Shown here in pieces: positions 49,153 through 58,709 of a stretch of DNA of 64,000 nt. The notes below the pieces were generated by a model, which did not search any database, was not told the DNA's origin, and was given only the letters and a program-made list of their open reading frames with translations. The stretch covers positions 431,001 through 495,000 of the forward strand of contig NZ_FNLD01000003.1 of assembly GCF_900104085.1 (NCBI RefSeq), in the 5' to 3' direction. Position numbers and translations under genes: made by a program. The stretch's first letter is position 1. Each line of letters begins with the position of its first letter. Source of the stretch: Pseudoxanthomonas sp. CF125 (GTDB lineage: Bacteria; Pseudomonadota; Gammaproteobacteria; Xanthomonadales; Xanthomonadaceae).

Positions 49153-51284
49153 GCGAAACGAAACCCCTACTGATCGAACTAGGCACCGAAGAACTCCCGG
49201 TCAAGGCCCTGCCCGGCCTGGCCCAGGCGTTCTTCGAAGGCGTCATCGACGCGCTGCAGAAGCGCGGCATCGATTTCGACCGCACCGACGCCAAGCCGCT
49301 GTACACGCCGCGCCGCCTGGCCGTGCTGCTGCCTGCGGTTTCGGTGGAACAGCCGGAACAGAGTTCGGAAGTGCTGGGTCCGTATCTCAACATCGCACTC
49401 GATGCCGAAGGCCAGCCGACCAAGGCCCTGCAGGGTTTCGCGGCCAAGGCCGGCATCGACTGGTCGCAGCTGGAACGCACTACCGACGGCAAGGGCGAGC
49501 GTTTCGTGCATCGCTCCAACAAACCGGGCGCAAAGACCGCTGACCTGTTGGCCGACATCGTGCGCGAGTCGCTGGCGGCCATGCCGATTCCAAAACCGAT
49601 GCGCTGGGGCGACCACGATTATGCGTTCGCGCGGCCGGTGCATTGGCTGGTGATGCTGCTGGGCAAGGACGTGGTGGATGCCGAAGTGCTGGGCGTGCGC
49701 AGCGACCGCATGAGCCGCGGCCACCGTTTCGAACACGACAAGCCGGTGTGGATCAATAACCCAGGCGATTACGTGGATGCACTGCGCGGCGCGCATGTGC
49801 TGGTGGACGCGGACGAGCGCCGCGCGCGCATCGCACAGCAAGTGCGGGAAGCGGCCGCCAAGGCCGGCGGCGATGCGCGCATCACCGAGGACAATCTGGA
49901 GCAGGTGAACTGCCTGGTGGAATGGCCGTCGGCGGTGCTGTGCGGTTTCGAACCGGAATTCCTGGCGGTGCCGCAGGAAGCGTTGATCGCGACCATGGAA
50001 GCCAACCAGAAGTTCTTCCCGGTGCTGGACCACGGCGGCAAGCTGACCGAACGCTTCATCGGCATCGCCAATATCGAATCGCAGGACGTGCGCGAGGTCA
50101 GCAAGGGATATGAGCGGGTGATACGTCCGCGTTTCTCCGATGCGAAGTTTTTCTTCGACGAAGACTTGAAGCAAGGACTGGTGTCGATGGGCGATGGCCT
50201 GAAGACAGTCACCTATCAAGCCAAACTGGGCTCGGTCGCCGACAAGGTAGCGCGAGTGGCTGCGCTGGCCGAGACGATTGCCAAAGAAGTAGGTGCCGAT
50301 CCGGTCCTCGCTCGGCGTGCGGCGGAGCTGTCCAAGAATGACCTGCAGTCGCGTATGGTCAATGAGTTTCCAGAACTGCAGGGCATCGCGGGGCGGCACT
50401 ACGCAAACGTTGCGGGTGAACCGAGCGAGATCGCGCTGGCGATCGACGAGTCCTATCAGCCGCGCTTTGCGGGCGATGACATCGCGTTGTCTCCAGTCGG
50501 CAAGGTGCTGGCTATTGCGGAACGGCTGGATACGTTGGCCGGTGGCTTTGCGGCTGGCCTGAAGCCGACCGGTAATAAAGATCCGTTCGCGTTGCGGCGT
50601 AATGCGCTGGGATTTGCGCGAACGGTTATTGAGAGCGGATTGGAGCTTGATCTTGTTGCTTTGCTCGAAAATGCAACAGCATCCGCCAAAAAAGCCATGC
50701 AGAAGGCCAGTGACGGATCGGTGCTTGTTGGCACGAATAGCGTATCTTTCGGACGGCCAGTTGACGTAGATGTGGTTGAACTCTACGACTTCATCCTCGA
50801 CCGTCTCCGCGGCTACTACGCCGAGAAGGGAGCGCCAGCCTCGCACTTCAACGCCGTGGCCGAATTGCGTCCGCATTCGCTGTACGACTTCGACACCCGC
50901 CTGGACGCCATCGGCCAGTTCGCTACGCTGCCGGAGGCCGAAGCACTGGCCGCCGCCAACAAGCGCATCAACAACATCCTGAAGAAAGCCGACATCGAAA
51001 TCCCGCACGCCATCGACCGCAGCCTGCTCAACGATCCGGCCGAAAGCGCGCTGGCCGAAGCGGTGGAAGCGGCCCTGGGCGACACCGACGAAGCTTTGCA
51101 CCACCACGACTACATCCGCGTGCTCAGCCGGCTGGCGCTGCTGCGTCCGCAGGTGGATGCGTTCTTCGATAGCGTGATGGTGAATGTGGAGGATCCCACA
51201 GTGCGCGCCAACCGCCTGGCTCTGCTCAAGCGCTTGGCCGACCGCTTCCGCGCTGTTGCTGCAATCGAGCATCTATCCAGCTAA
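49149..51284 (+). CDS. glyS: Glycine--tRNA ligase beta subunit
   Basis: The 711-residue beta subunit binds tRNA-Gly and assists the alpha subunit. It starts [20 protein letters not shown] and contains GRRLAVL-like [35 protein letters not shown] and the C-terminal anticodon-binding part with [20 protein letters not shown]. The length is normal. Between about 50080 and 50790 the codon use shifts to more A/T in third positions and then returns to the GC-rich pattern. That suggests an imported or recombined block within an otherwise native gene. Confidence 0.95.
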   Translation: MSETKPLLIELGTEELPVKALPGLAQAFFEGVIDALQKRGIDFDRTDAKPLYTPRRLAVLLPAVSVEQPEQSSEVLGPYLNIALDAEGQPTKALQGFAAKAGIDWSQLERTTDGKGERFVHRSNKPGAKTADLLADIVRESLAAMPIPKPMRWGDHDYAFARPVHWLVMLLGKDVVDAEVLGVRSDRMSRGHRFEHDKPVWINNPGDYVDALRGAHVLVDADERRARIAQQVREAAAKAGGDARITEDNLEQVNCLVEWPSAVLCGFEPEFLAVPQEALIATMEANQKFFPVLDHGGKLTERFIGIANIESQDVREVSKGYERVIRPRFSDAKFFFDEDLKQGLVSMGDGLKTVTYQAKLGSVADKVARVAALAETIAKEVGADPVLARRAAELSKNDLQSRMVNEFPELQGIAGRHYANVAGEPSEIALAIDESYQPRFAGDDIALSPVGKVLAIAERLDTLAGGFAAGLKPTGNKDPFALRRNALGFARTVIESGLELDLVALLENATASAKKAMQKASDGSVLVGTNSVSFGRPVDVDVVELYDFILDRLRGYYAEKGAPASHFNAVAELRPHSLYDFDTRLDAIGQFATLPEAEALAAANKRINNILKKADIEIPHAIDRSLLNDPAESALAEAVEAALGDTDEALHHHDYIRVLSRLALLRPQVDAFFDSVMVNVEDPTVRANRLALLKRLADRFRAVAAIEHLSS

Positions 51285-51777
51285 CTACGTCCTTTTGCCT
51301 TGCGCTACGAGAACGAGAAAGAGAGCAACAACCCACGGATGCCATTGCAAAGGCAGAAGCGGTCCGAGAACACGGCCGCTAAATTCACAATCTGCGACGA
51401 TGCCTCTTCGCCTGCCCTCTCCCGCCGCGCAAGCGCGTCGACCTCTCCCACGAGGGGAGAGGTGGTAATTGTGGCCTGCTCGATATTATTCGTTGATTCC
51501 CCCTTCTCCCCTTGTGGGAGAAGGTGCCCGTAGGGCGGACGCTGCGAAGCAAGCACCCTTGGGGTGTGAGGGGAGCGAGCGTAGCGAGTGCTGTTGGTTC
51601 TGCGCGAAGATCAAGATGGATCCCAGCTTGCGCTGGGATGACGTCTGATACTAAGTCGTTCGTCCGTGTTTTCCACCCCACGACTCACACAACCGCAGCC
51701 CCACGGCCCGCACAAATGTGCCATCGGCCTCACCCTCGGTTAACCCCATTCCGCGCCCGCCCGGTATCCTGTGGCGC
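51285..51777. repeat. Intergenic region with mixed hairpin repeats
   Basis: No gene is supported here. At 51441-51462 and 51508-51530 there are hairpin-like CTCTCCCACGAGGGGAGAG and CTTCTCCCCTTGTGGGAGAAG cores, then GGTGCCCGTAGGGCGGACGC and GATCCCAGCTTGCGCTGGGATG-like sequences (51619-51640 region). These belong to common repeat types. The tamA promoter must be in the last ~100 bp. Confidence 0.6.
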
Positions 51778-53586
51778 ATGCGCTCATCCCCCCTGCTCGC
51801 CGCCGCCGTTCTGCTCACCATCGTCGGCCAGGCGCAGGCAGCTTCCACCATCGACAAGGTCGAAGTCCGCGGCCTGAACCCGGACAACGAAGTCGAAGCG
51901 TTGATGATCGAGAACATCAATGTGGCCCTGTCGCTGAACGACATCATCGGCCGCCGCCAGGGCGAATCGCGACTGGAATACCTGATGACCGAAGCCAAGG
52001 CCGAAGCGCGCGAAGCGCTGGAGCCGTTCGGTTACTACTCGCCCGAGATCAGCGTGGACGCCGCACGTCCGGGCGGCGAGGACGAGCACATCACCGTGGT
52101 CGTCAACGTGGCCAAAGGCGAGCCGGTGCGCGTGCGGCACTCGGACCTGAGCATCGAAGGCGCCGGCGGCAGCGACCGCTACCTCAAGGAAGACCTGGCC
52201 GCGTTCCGTCCACAGGTCGGCGATATCTTCGACCACACCACCTACGAAACCAGCAAGACCCAGATCGTGCGCCGGTTGGCCGACCGCGGTTACTTCGACG
52301 CCGACTTCATCCATCGCCGGGTGGAAGTGACGCGTGCCGAACGCGCCGCCGATATCGACCTGACCTGGGCCAGCGGCATCCGCTACGACATGGGCCCGAC
52401 CACTTTCCACCAGACCAAGTTCCGGCCCGGCCTGCTGGACAAGCTGGTGTATTGGGAAGAAGGCAGCTATTTCCACCAGGGCAAGCTGGACCGCCTGCGC
52501 GAATCGCTGGTCGGCCTGGACTACTTCAACAACATCGACATCCAGGCCAAGCCCGAGAACGCGGTGGAAGGCCGCGTGCCGATCGACGTCAACCTCACCC
52601 TGGCCAAGCGCGACGTCTACACCACCGGTATCAGCTACGGCACCGAAAGCGGCGCCGGCGTGCGCTTCGGCCTGGACCGGCGCTATGTGAATTCGCGCGG
52701 CCACAAACTGTCCACGCAACTGGACTACGCGCAGAAGCGCAAGAGCTTCGTCACCCAGTACCGCATTCCGGCGTTCAAATATCTAGACGGCTGGTACACG
52801 GTGGCCCTGCAGGCCTACGACGAGCAGACCGACTACATAGACACACGCCTGCTCAAGTTCAGCGCCAGCCGCAGCGGCGAGATCAATGAGAAGCTGACCG
52901 CCATCGCCTCGTTGAACACCGTGCGCGAACGCTGGGCCTACAGCGTCGCCGACGACGGCGGCGGCGCGCTGGCGCCGGTCACCTACCGCTACGCGACCTT
53001 CACTTATCCCGAACTCTCGGCCGACTACGTGGATGTCGATAACCGGGCATTCCCGCGCGCCGGCATCGCCGGGTCGGTGACCGTGCGCGGCGGGCTGGAA
53101 GGCGCGGGCTCCGACGCCAACTTCGCGCAGGCGCATGTGCAGGCGCGCTGGTTCAAGGGCATCGGCGCCAGCGACCGCTTCATCCTGCGCGGCGAAGTGG
53201 GGCACACCTTTACCGATGCGCTCAACGCCATGCCGCCCAGCCTGCGCTACTACGCCGGCGGCGACCGCAGCATCCGCGGTTACCAGTACCGCGAAGTCGG
53301 TCCTCAGGTGGAGACCGACAAGGGCAAGTTCTCCGTCGGCGCCAAGAACGTGGTGACCGCCAGCGCGGAATACGAGCATTACTTCAATGGCAGCTGGGGC
53401 GGAGCCGTGTTCGTCGACAGCGGCAGTGCGTTCGACGGCACGGACGATTTCGACTGGCGCACGGGCGTAGGCGTGGGCGTGCGCTGGAAGTCGCCGGTGG
53501 GCGCCGTCCGCATCGATCTGGCCCATGGACTGAACGATCCCGATTCCTCCTTCACCATCGGTCTGGGCATAGGAGCGGAGTTCTAA
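51778..53586 (+). CDS. tamA: Translocation and assembly module outer-membrane protein TamA
   Basis: TamA is a BamA-like outer-membrane barrel that works with TamB to insert some autotransporters or move lipids. The 602-residue product has a signal peptide (LLAAAVLLTIVGQAQA), POTRA domains (STIDKVEVRGLNPDNEVEAL, then LSIEGAGGSDRYLKEDLAAF and MGPTTFHQTKFRPGLLDKLV), and a C-terminal barrel with GGDRSIRGYQYREVGP, the (V/I)RG(Y/F) loop, ending in Phe. The ATG at 51778 is chosen since it begins the signal peptide. Its stop overlaps the tamB start (TAATG). Confidence 0.95.
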   Translation: MRSSPLLAAAVLLTIVGQAQAASTIDKVEVRGLNPDNEVEALMIENINVALSLNDIIGRRQGESRLEYLMTEAKAEAREALEPFGYYSPEISVDAARPGGEDEHITVVVNVAKGEPVRVRHSDLSIEGAGGSDRYLKEDLAAFRPQVGDIFDHTTYETSKTQIVRRLADRGYFDADFIHRRVEVTRAERAADIDLTWASGIRYDMGPTTFHQTKFRPGLLDKLVYWEEGSYFHQGKLDRLRESLVGLDYFNNIDIQAKPENAVEGRVPIDVNLTLAKRDVYTTGISYGTESGAGVRFGLDRRYVNSRGHKLSTQLDYAQKRKSFVTQYRIPAFKYLDGWYTVALQAYDEQTDYIDTRLLKFSASRSGEINEKLTAIASLNTVRERWAYSVADDGGGALAPVTYRYATFTYPELSADYVDVDNRAFPRAGIAGSVTVRGGLEGAGSDANFAQAHVQARWFKGIGASDRFILRGEVGHTFTDALNAMPPSLRYYAGGDRSIRGYQYREVGPQVETDKGKFSVGAKNVVTASAEYEHYFNGSWGGAVFVDSGSAFDGTDDFDWRTGVGVGVRWKSPVGAVRIDLAHGLNDPDSSFTIGLGIGAEF

Positions 53587-56500
53587 TGGTTTTTCGCCGC
53601 AAACCGGTAGTGGACGACGTATCGCCGGAAGAGCGCGACGCACGTATCGCCGAACTGCGCGCCAAACGGCGCGCGCGCATGCGCGTGCTGGCCATCCGCA
53701 GCGGCATAGCGTCGGTGGCGATGCTGGTACTGCTGGTCATCGCGCTGTACTGGCTGGTGCAGACCGTGGCCGGACGCGATGTGCTGTTGAGCCAGATCAT
53801 CGCGCGCCTGCCGGCCGGCTCTTCCTTCACTTGGAAGAAAGCGGAGGGGCCGCTTGCCGGTCCGCTGACGCTGCATGGAGTGGACTTCCGCTACGAGAAG
53901 ATCCATTTCACCGCCGAACGCGTGTACCTGGATCCGGATCTGCGGCCTCTGCTGGGCAAGCGCCTGCGTCTGGACGCGCTGCAACTGACCCATGCGACGC
54001 TGGACATTCCCAAGAGCGACGAACCCTTCAAGCTGCCCACCTGGCCCGAGTTGCTGCCGCAGATCGAAATGCCGCTGGCCATCCAGGCCGACGACATGGC
54101 GATCGACGGTTTGCGCATCACCCAGAGCACGCAGCCGTTGATCGACATCCGGAACGCACGCGGTGGCATCGATATCGGTGACGGCTATTTCAAAGCGGAG
54201 AAGCTGGCGATCGACAGCGATCGCGGGCGCATCGACATCAACGGCGGTTACGAGCCGCGCAACGGCTACGCCACCGATGTGGTGGCGACGGCGGTGTTTC
54301 CGGCATCGCTGGGCCGCACGCCTGCACGCTTGGGATTGGTGGCTCGCGGCAACCGCAAGAGCATGGACATGGGCCTGGCCGGCAACGCGCCTGCGCCGGT
54401 GCGGGTGACGTTGGGCGTGCGCGGCGAAGAGAATCCCACCTGGAGCTTCAGCGGCAAGACCGAATCGCTGGATCTGGCGCTGCTGGGAATCGTCGAAGAC
54501 AGCATGCCGCTGGCCTTCGACCTGAAAGCCAAAGGCGCCGGCGGCGGCGCCGACCTGCAGGGCCGCATCGCGCAGGGCGATTTCGTCGCGGTCATCGAAC
54601 CTTCGAAAATCCGCATCGCCGACGAAGTGCTGACCGTGGAACCACTGGCGGTGCGCGCCTTCGACGGATTGACCACGCTGCGCGGGCGCGCCGACTTCAA
54701 GGACCCGGAAAATCCGGTGTTCAAGTTCTCGGCCAATGCGCGTGGATTGCGCTGGGGCCAGGATGCGCAGACGCAAATCGGCGCAGACGCCGACCTGGGT
54801 ATCGCCGGTCGAATGAAGGCATGGGCGGCGATCGGAAAGGCTACGTTGGTGCGCGAGAAACAGAAGGCCACGGTCGATTTCGACGGCCGTGGCGACGGCG
54901 AACAGCTGGTGCTGCACAAACTGCAGGCGAAGATGCCGACCGGCACGCTGGATGCCACCGGCACCGTGGGCTGGGAACCGGCGCTGCGCTGGGATCTGGG
55001 CGCGAAGCTGGCCGGTTTCGATCCGGGTTATTTCCTGGCCGACTGGAAAGGCAACGTGTCCGGCGATCTGGCCAGCAAAGGCCAGGCACGCGAAACCGGC
55101 GGCTTCGATGCCACGCTGGACGTGCCCAAGCTGGGCGGCAGTCTGCGCGGACGCAAGCTGGACGGCCGCGGCAAGTTCGCGCTGCACGGCGACCAGGGCG
55201 AAGGTGAACTGGCGCTCTCTCTCGGCAACAGTCGCGTCGAAGCCAAGGGCAAGGTCGGCGACAAACTCGACATAGACGCCAAGCTGCAGCCTCTGCATCT
55301 GGACGATCTGCTGCCGGATGCCAACGGCAGCATCGCCGGCACCCTGAAGCTGACCGGCGCGCGCAACGCGCCCAACGTGGATGCCGATCTCACCGGCAGC
55401 GGTCTGAAGTGGAGCGGCTACAGCGCCGATGCGCTCAGTGTGCGCGGACGCCTGCCGTGGGCCGGTAGCGGTGGCGAACTGGCAGTGCGCGGTTCGGCGG
55501 TCGACGTCGGCATGGTTCTGGACAGCGTGCGTCTGGACGCGCGCGGTGCGGTGGAAAACCTGCATTTCGACGGCGACGCCAATAACTCCATGGGCTCGGT
55601 GTCGCTGGCCGGCACCGCGCTGAAGCGCGGCGCCAACTGGCAGGGCAGCCTGGATGCCTTGCAGCTGACGCCATCGAAGGGCAGCAGTTGGCGCTTGCAG
55701 CAAGCCCCGCGCTATGCGCAGAACGGCTCCGCGTTCACGCTTTCCCCCGCATGCCTGGCCGCCAGCGGCGGCGGCGCGCTGTGCGCGCAAGCCAACTGGC
55801 CGAAGCAGGGAATACAGGTGCATGCCGACGCCCTGCCGCTGACCCTGGTGCAGCCGTGGCTGCCGCCGAACAATGGCCGGCCGCTCACTCTGCGCGGAGA
55901 AATCAAGCTGGAAGGGTCGGTGAAACCGGCCAGCAAAGCTTGGGTGGGCGAACTGCACCTGAGCTCGCTCGATGGCGGCCTGAAGCTGGGCAACAACGCG
56001 CGCGGCGAGATCGTGCGCTACGACAACTTCACCCTGGACGCCGACTTCAATCCGCAGACCATCAAGGGCCGGCTGGGCACCGGTTTCAAGGGCGACGGTT
56101 TCGTCGATGCGACCATCGCCACCGGCTGGGACGAATTCGCGCCGCTCAAAGGCGACATCTATTTCCACAACTCGCGCCTGTTCTGGATGGAGCTATTCTC
56201 GCCCGACCTGGTGCGCCCTACCGGCAAGCTGCAGGGGCATGTCGGGCTGGCAGGCACGCGCGGCACGCCGGCGCTGAGCGGCGACGCCCATCTCACCGAG
56301 TTCAAGGGCGAGCTGCCTTCGCTGGGCATCACCCTGACCGACGGCATCGCCAATCTGGACGCGCAAGCCGACGGCAGCGCGCGCATCGACGGCACGCTGA
56401 AATCGGTGTCCTCCACCGGCGGCACCGTCAACGGCGGCACCTTGAGCGTGGATGGCACCCTGGATTGGAAAGTGGAAGGGTCGCCGCTGCAGTTCAACAT

Positions 56501-57425
56501 CCGCGGCAATAATTTCCTGGTGGCCGACACTACCGAGCTGCAGGCGGTCGCTTCGCCCGACCTGCAGGTCGGCTTCGCCAACAACACCATCCAGGTACGC
56601 GGCAAGGTAGTCGTGCCTTCTGCCACCATCGATGTGGAGAAACTCGACGACGGCGTATCGGTTTCCGAGGACGTGGTGGTGCTGGATCCAGCGGACCCTG
56701 AGCGCACGCCCAGTTCGCGCCTGGAACTGGACATGGCCATCACCCTGGGCGACGCGGTGAAACTCAACGGCTACGGCCTGGAGGGTACGCTGGCTGGCAC
56801 CATGAACGTGCGCTCGCGCCAGGGCCGCGAAATGGCCGCCACCGGCCGGCTCGATGTCGATGGCCGCTATACCGCCTACGGACAGAAGCTGCGGATCACC
56901 CGCGGCGAGCTGGTGTGGAGCAACAACGCCGTCTCCGACCCGCGCATCAACATCCGCGCCGAACGCGAAGTGGTCAGCGCCGGCGTCACCGCCGGTATCG
57001 ACGTCACCGGCCGCGCAAGCAGCCCCAAGGCCACCGTCTGGTCGAACCCGTCGATGGACGAATCGGCGGCGCTGGCCTACCTGGTGCTGGGACGTTCGTT
57101 GAACACCGCCAGCACCGATGAAACCCAGAAGATCAACGCCGCCTCCACTGCGCTCAGCGCCGGCGCCGGCCTGCTGGCCTCGCAGCTGGGCGCCAAGATC
57201 GGCCTGGACGATGCGGGCGTGCTGGAATCGCGCACGCTGGGCGGCTCGGTGTTCGGCGTGGGCAAGTATCTGTCGCCCAAACTCTACGTGAGCTATGGCG
57301 TATCGATGGTGGGCGGCGGTTCGGCGATCACGCTGAAGTACCTGTTGCGCAAGGGGTTCGATGCGGAAATAGAATCGAGCACGGTGGAAACGCGCGGCTC
57401 GTTGAACTGGCGCAAGGAAAAGTAG
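53586..57425 (+). CDS. tamB: Translocation and assembly module inner-membrane protein TamB
   Basis: TamB is a long periplasmic beta-taco protein anchored in the inner membrane. The 1279-residue product has an N-terminal membrane helix (SGIASVAMLVLLVIALYWLV) and a long beta-rich body. The C-terminal DUF490 region shows NPSMDESAALAYLVLGRSLN and LYVSYGVSMVGGGSAITLKY. Length matches the family (E. coli 1259). It is translated with tamA through the TAATG overlap. Confidence 0.95.
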   Translation: MVFRRKPVVDDVSPEERDARIAELRAKRRARMRVLAIRSGIASVAMLVLLVIALYWLVQTVAGRDVLLSQIIARLPAGSSFTWKKAEGPLAGPLTLHGVDFRYEKIHFTAERVYLDPDLRPLLGKRLRLDALQLTHATLDIPKSDEPFKLPTWPELLPQIEMPLAIQADDMAIDGLRITQSTQPLIDIRNARGGIDIGDGYFKAEKLAIDSDRGRIDINGGYEPRNGYATDVVATAVFPASLGRTPARLGLVARGNRKSMDMGLAGNAPAPVRVTLGVRGEENPTWSFSGKTESLDLALLGIVEDSMPLAFDLKAKGAGGGADLQGRIAQGDFVAVIEPSKIRIADEVLTVEPLAVRAFDGLTTLRGRADFKDPENPVFKFSANARGLRWGQDAQTQIGADADLGIAGRMKAWAAIGKATLVREKQKATVDFDGRGDGEQLVLHKLQAKMPTGTLDATGTVGWEPALRWDLGAKLAGFDPGYFLADWKGNVSGDLASKGQARETGGFDATLDVPKLGGSLRGRKLDGRGKFALHGDQGEGELALSLGNSRVEAKGKVGDKLDIDAKLQPLHLDDLLPDANGSIAGTLKLTGARNAPNVDADLTGSGLKWSGYSADALSVRGRLPWAGSGGELAVRGSAVDVGMVLDSVRLDARGAVENLHFDGDANNSMGSVSLAGTALKRGANWQGSLDALQLTPSKGSSWRLQQAPRYAQNGSAFTLSPACLAASGGGALCAQANWPKQGIQVHADALPLTLVQPWLPPNNGRPLTLRGEIKLEGSVKPASKAWVGELHLSSLDGGLKLGNNARGEIVRYDNFTLDADFNPQTIKGRLGTGFKGDGFVDATIATGWDEFAPLKGDIYFHNSRLFWMELFSPDLVRPTGKLQGHVGLAGTRGTPALSGDAHLTEFKGELPSLGITLTDGIANLDAQADGSARIDGTLKSVSSTGGTVNGGTLSVDGTLDWKVEGSPLQFNIRGNNFLVADTTELQAVASPDLQVGFANNTIQVRGKVVVPSATIDVEKLDDGVSVSEDVVVLDPADPERTPSSRLELDMAITLGDAVKLNGYGLEGTLAGTMNVRSRQGREMAATGRLDVDGRYTAYGQKLRITRGELVWSNNAVSDPRINIRAEREVVSAGVTAGIDVTGRASSPKATVWSNPSMDESAALAYLVLGRSLNTASTDETQKINAASTALSAGAGLLASQLGAKIGLDDAGVLESRTLGGSVFGVGKYLSPKLYVSYGVSMVGGGSAITLKYLLRKGFDAEIESSTVETRGSLNWRKEK

Positions 57426-57440
57426 GGAAGCGCAGGGCGT

Positions 57441-58526
57441 ATGGCGACGAAGATTTCCCGGATCGCGCGGCTGCGCCTGCAAAGGCAACGTATCGTCGGC
57501 GGGAAATTCGAATCGCCCGCCGAAGCCGTTTCCTGGCTGGGCGCTATGCAGGCGCAGGACTACGCAGCCGCGCTATGGGCGATCGGCTTGCGTACGCGGG
57601 ACGCGACGCTGGCGCAAGTGGAACGGGCCATCGCCGAACGCCGCATCGTCCGCACCTGGCCGATGCGCGGCACATTGCATTTCCTCGCCGCCGAAGACGT
57701 GCGCTGGATGTCGGCGTTGATGGCGCCGCGCGTGATCGCCAGCAACAAAGCGCGGTTGCAGCGCGAGTTCGAGCTGGACGATGCCGTACTCGCCCGCTGC
57801 CGGAAAACGCTGGTGAAAGTCTTGCGGGACGGGCAGCGGCTGACCCGCAGCGATGTATACGCGAAGCTCGAAGAGGCCGGCATCTCCACCGCCAAGCAGC
57901 GCGGCATCCACATCACCGGGCAGCTGGCCCAGGAAGGTCTACTGTGCCTGGGCCCGCGCGCGGACAAGCAACCTACCTTCGTGCTGCTGGACGAATGGAT
58001 TCCCAACAGCCGCACATTGGAGCGCGAGCAGGCGCTGGCCGAACTGGCGCGCCGTTATTTCCACAGCCATGGGCCGGCCACGGTGCAGGATTTCGCATGG
58101 TGGTCGGGGTTGATGGTCAAGGATGTGCAACTGGGCATAGAACTGGCCGCGACCGACCTGGCCCAGGAAATCATCGACGGCCGGCTTTATCTGCATTCGG
58201 GCGAAGAGTCTGAATCGGAAGAGGATGCTGCCGGCGATCCGCACCTGCTGCCTTCGTTCGATGAATACCTGGTCGCCTACAAGGATCGCAGCGAGGCGGT
58301 GGAAGCGCGTTTCAGCAAACAGGTCATCGGCATCAACGGTCTGTTCAACGCCAGTCTGGTGATCGATGGCCGCATCGTGGGCACCTGGAAGCGCAACATC
58401 GACAAGACCGGCCTGACAGTGGAGCTGAGTCCGTTCCGCGTCTTGCTTAAAAAAGAACTGAAATCGCTGGACAAGGCCGCGCGCCGCTATGGCGATTTCA
58501 TCGGCCTGCCGGTGCAGGTGACGTAA
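57441..58526 (+). CDS. AlkZ-like (HTH_42) winged-helix DNA glycosylase family protein
   Basis: The 361-residue protein belongs to the winged-helix (HTH_42) family that includes the interstrand-crosslink glycosylases AlkZ and YcaQ/AlkX. LGAMQAQDYAAALWAIGLRT near residues 33-52 carries a Gln-Ala-Gln like the Q-x-Q active-site motif of AlkZ. EERIVRTWPMRGTLHFLAAE (in part) follows, then LPSFDEYLVAYKDRS and GTWKRNIDKTGLTVELSPF in the C-terminal part. The catalytic role is inferred from the motif. It follows tamB by 16 bp, so it may be co-transcribed. Confidence 0.8.
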   Translation: MATKISRIARLRLQRQRIVGGKFESPAEAVSWLGAMQAQDYAAALWAIGLRTRDATLAQVERAIAERRIVRTWPMRGTLHFLAAEDVRWMSALMAPRVIASNKARLQREFELDDAVLARCRKTLVKVLRDGQRLTRSDVYAKLEEAGISTAKQRGIHITGQLAQEGLLCLGPRADKQPTFVLLDEWIPNSRTLEREQALAELARRYFHSHGPATVQDFAWWSGLMVKDVQLGIELAATDLAQEIIDGRLYLHSGEESESEEDAAGDPHLLPSFDEYLVAYKDRSEAVEARFSKQVIGINGLFNASLVIDGRIVGTWKRNIDKTGLTVELSPFRVLLKKELKSLDKAARRYGDFIGLPVQVT

Positions 58527-58563
58527 GGCGGCATTGCCCCGCCTACGACTAAACTTTTATTCC

Positions 58564-58682
58564 CGTTCGTGGTGAGTGCTGAGCCTGTCGAAGCATCGAA
58601 CCATGCTTTTCGCAGGGTATTTGACGTGCCTCGTCTGGAGAATCTCGCTAAGAGCGTGGTTCGACAGGCTCACCACGAACGG
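58564..58682. repeat. Intergenic inverted repeat, CGTTCGTGGTGAG family
   Basis: CGTTCGTGGTGAGTGCTGAG on the left pairs with TCGACAGGCTCACCACGAAC on the right. It lies between the convergent AlkZ-like and lipoprotein genes. This repeat type is common in proteobacterial chromosomes. Confidence 0.8.
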
Positions 58683-58709
58683 AGTTTATTTTTCCATTCA
58701 AAGACAAAC

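Noticed and set aside
49179..51272. 697-codon open frame on the minus strand
   Set aside because: Antisense to glyS; composition of the translation is unlike a real protein.
53583..56168. 861-codon open frame on the minus strand
   Set aside because: Antisense to tamB, with Gln/His/Arg-rich translation typical of a shadow frame.
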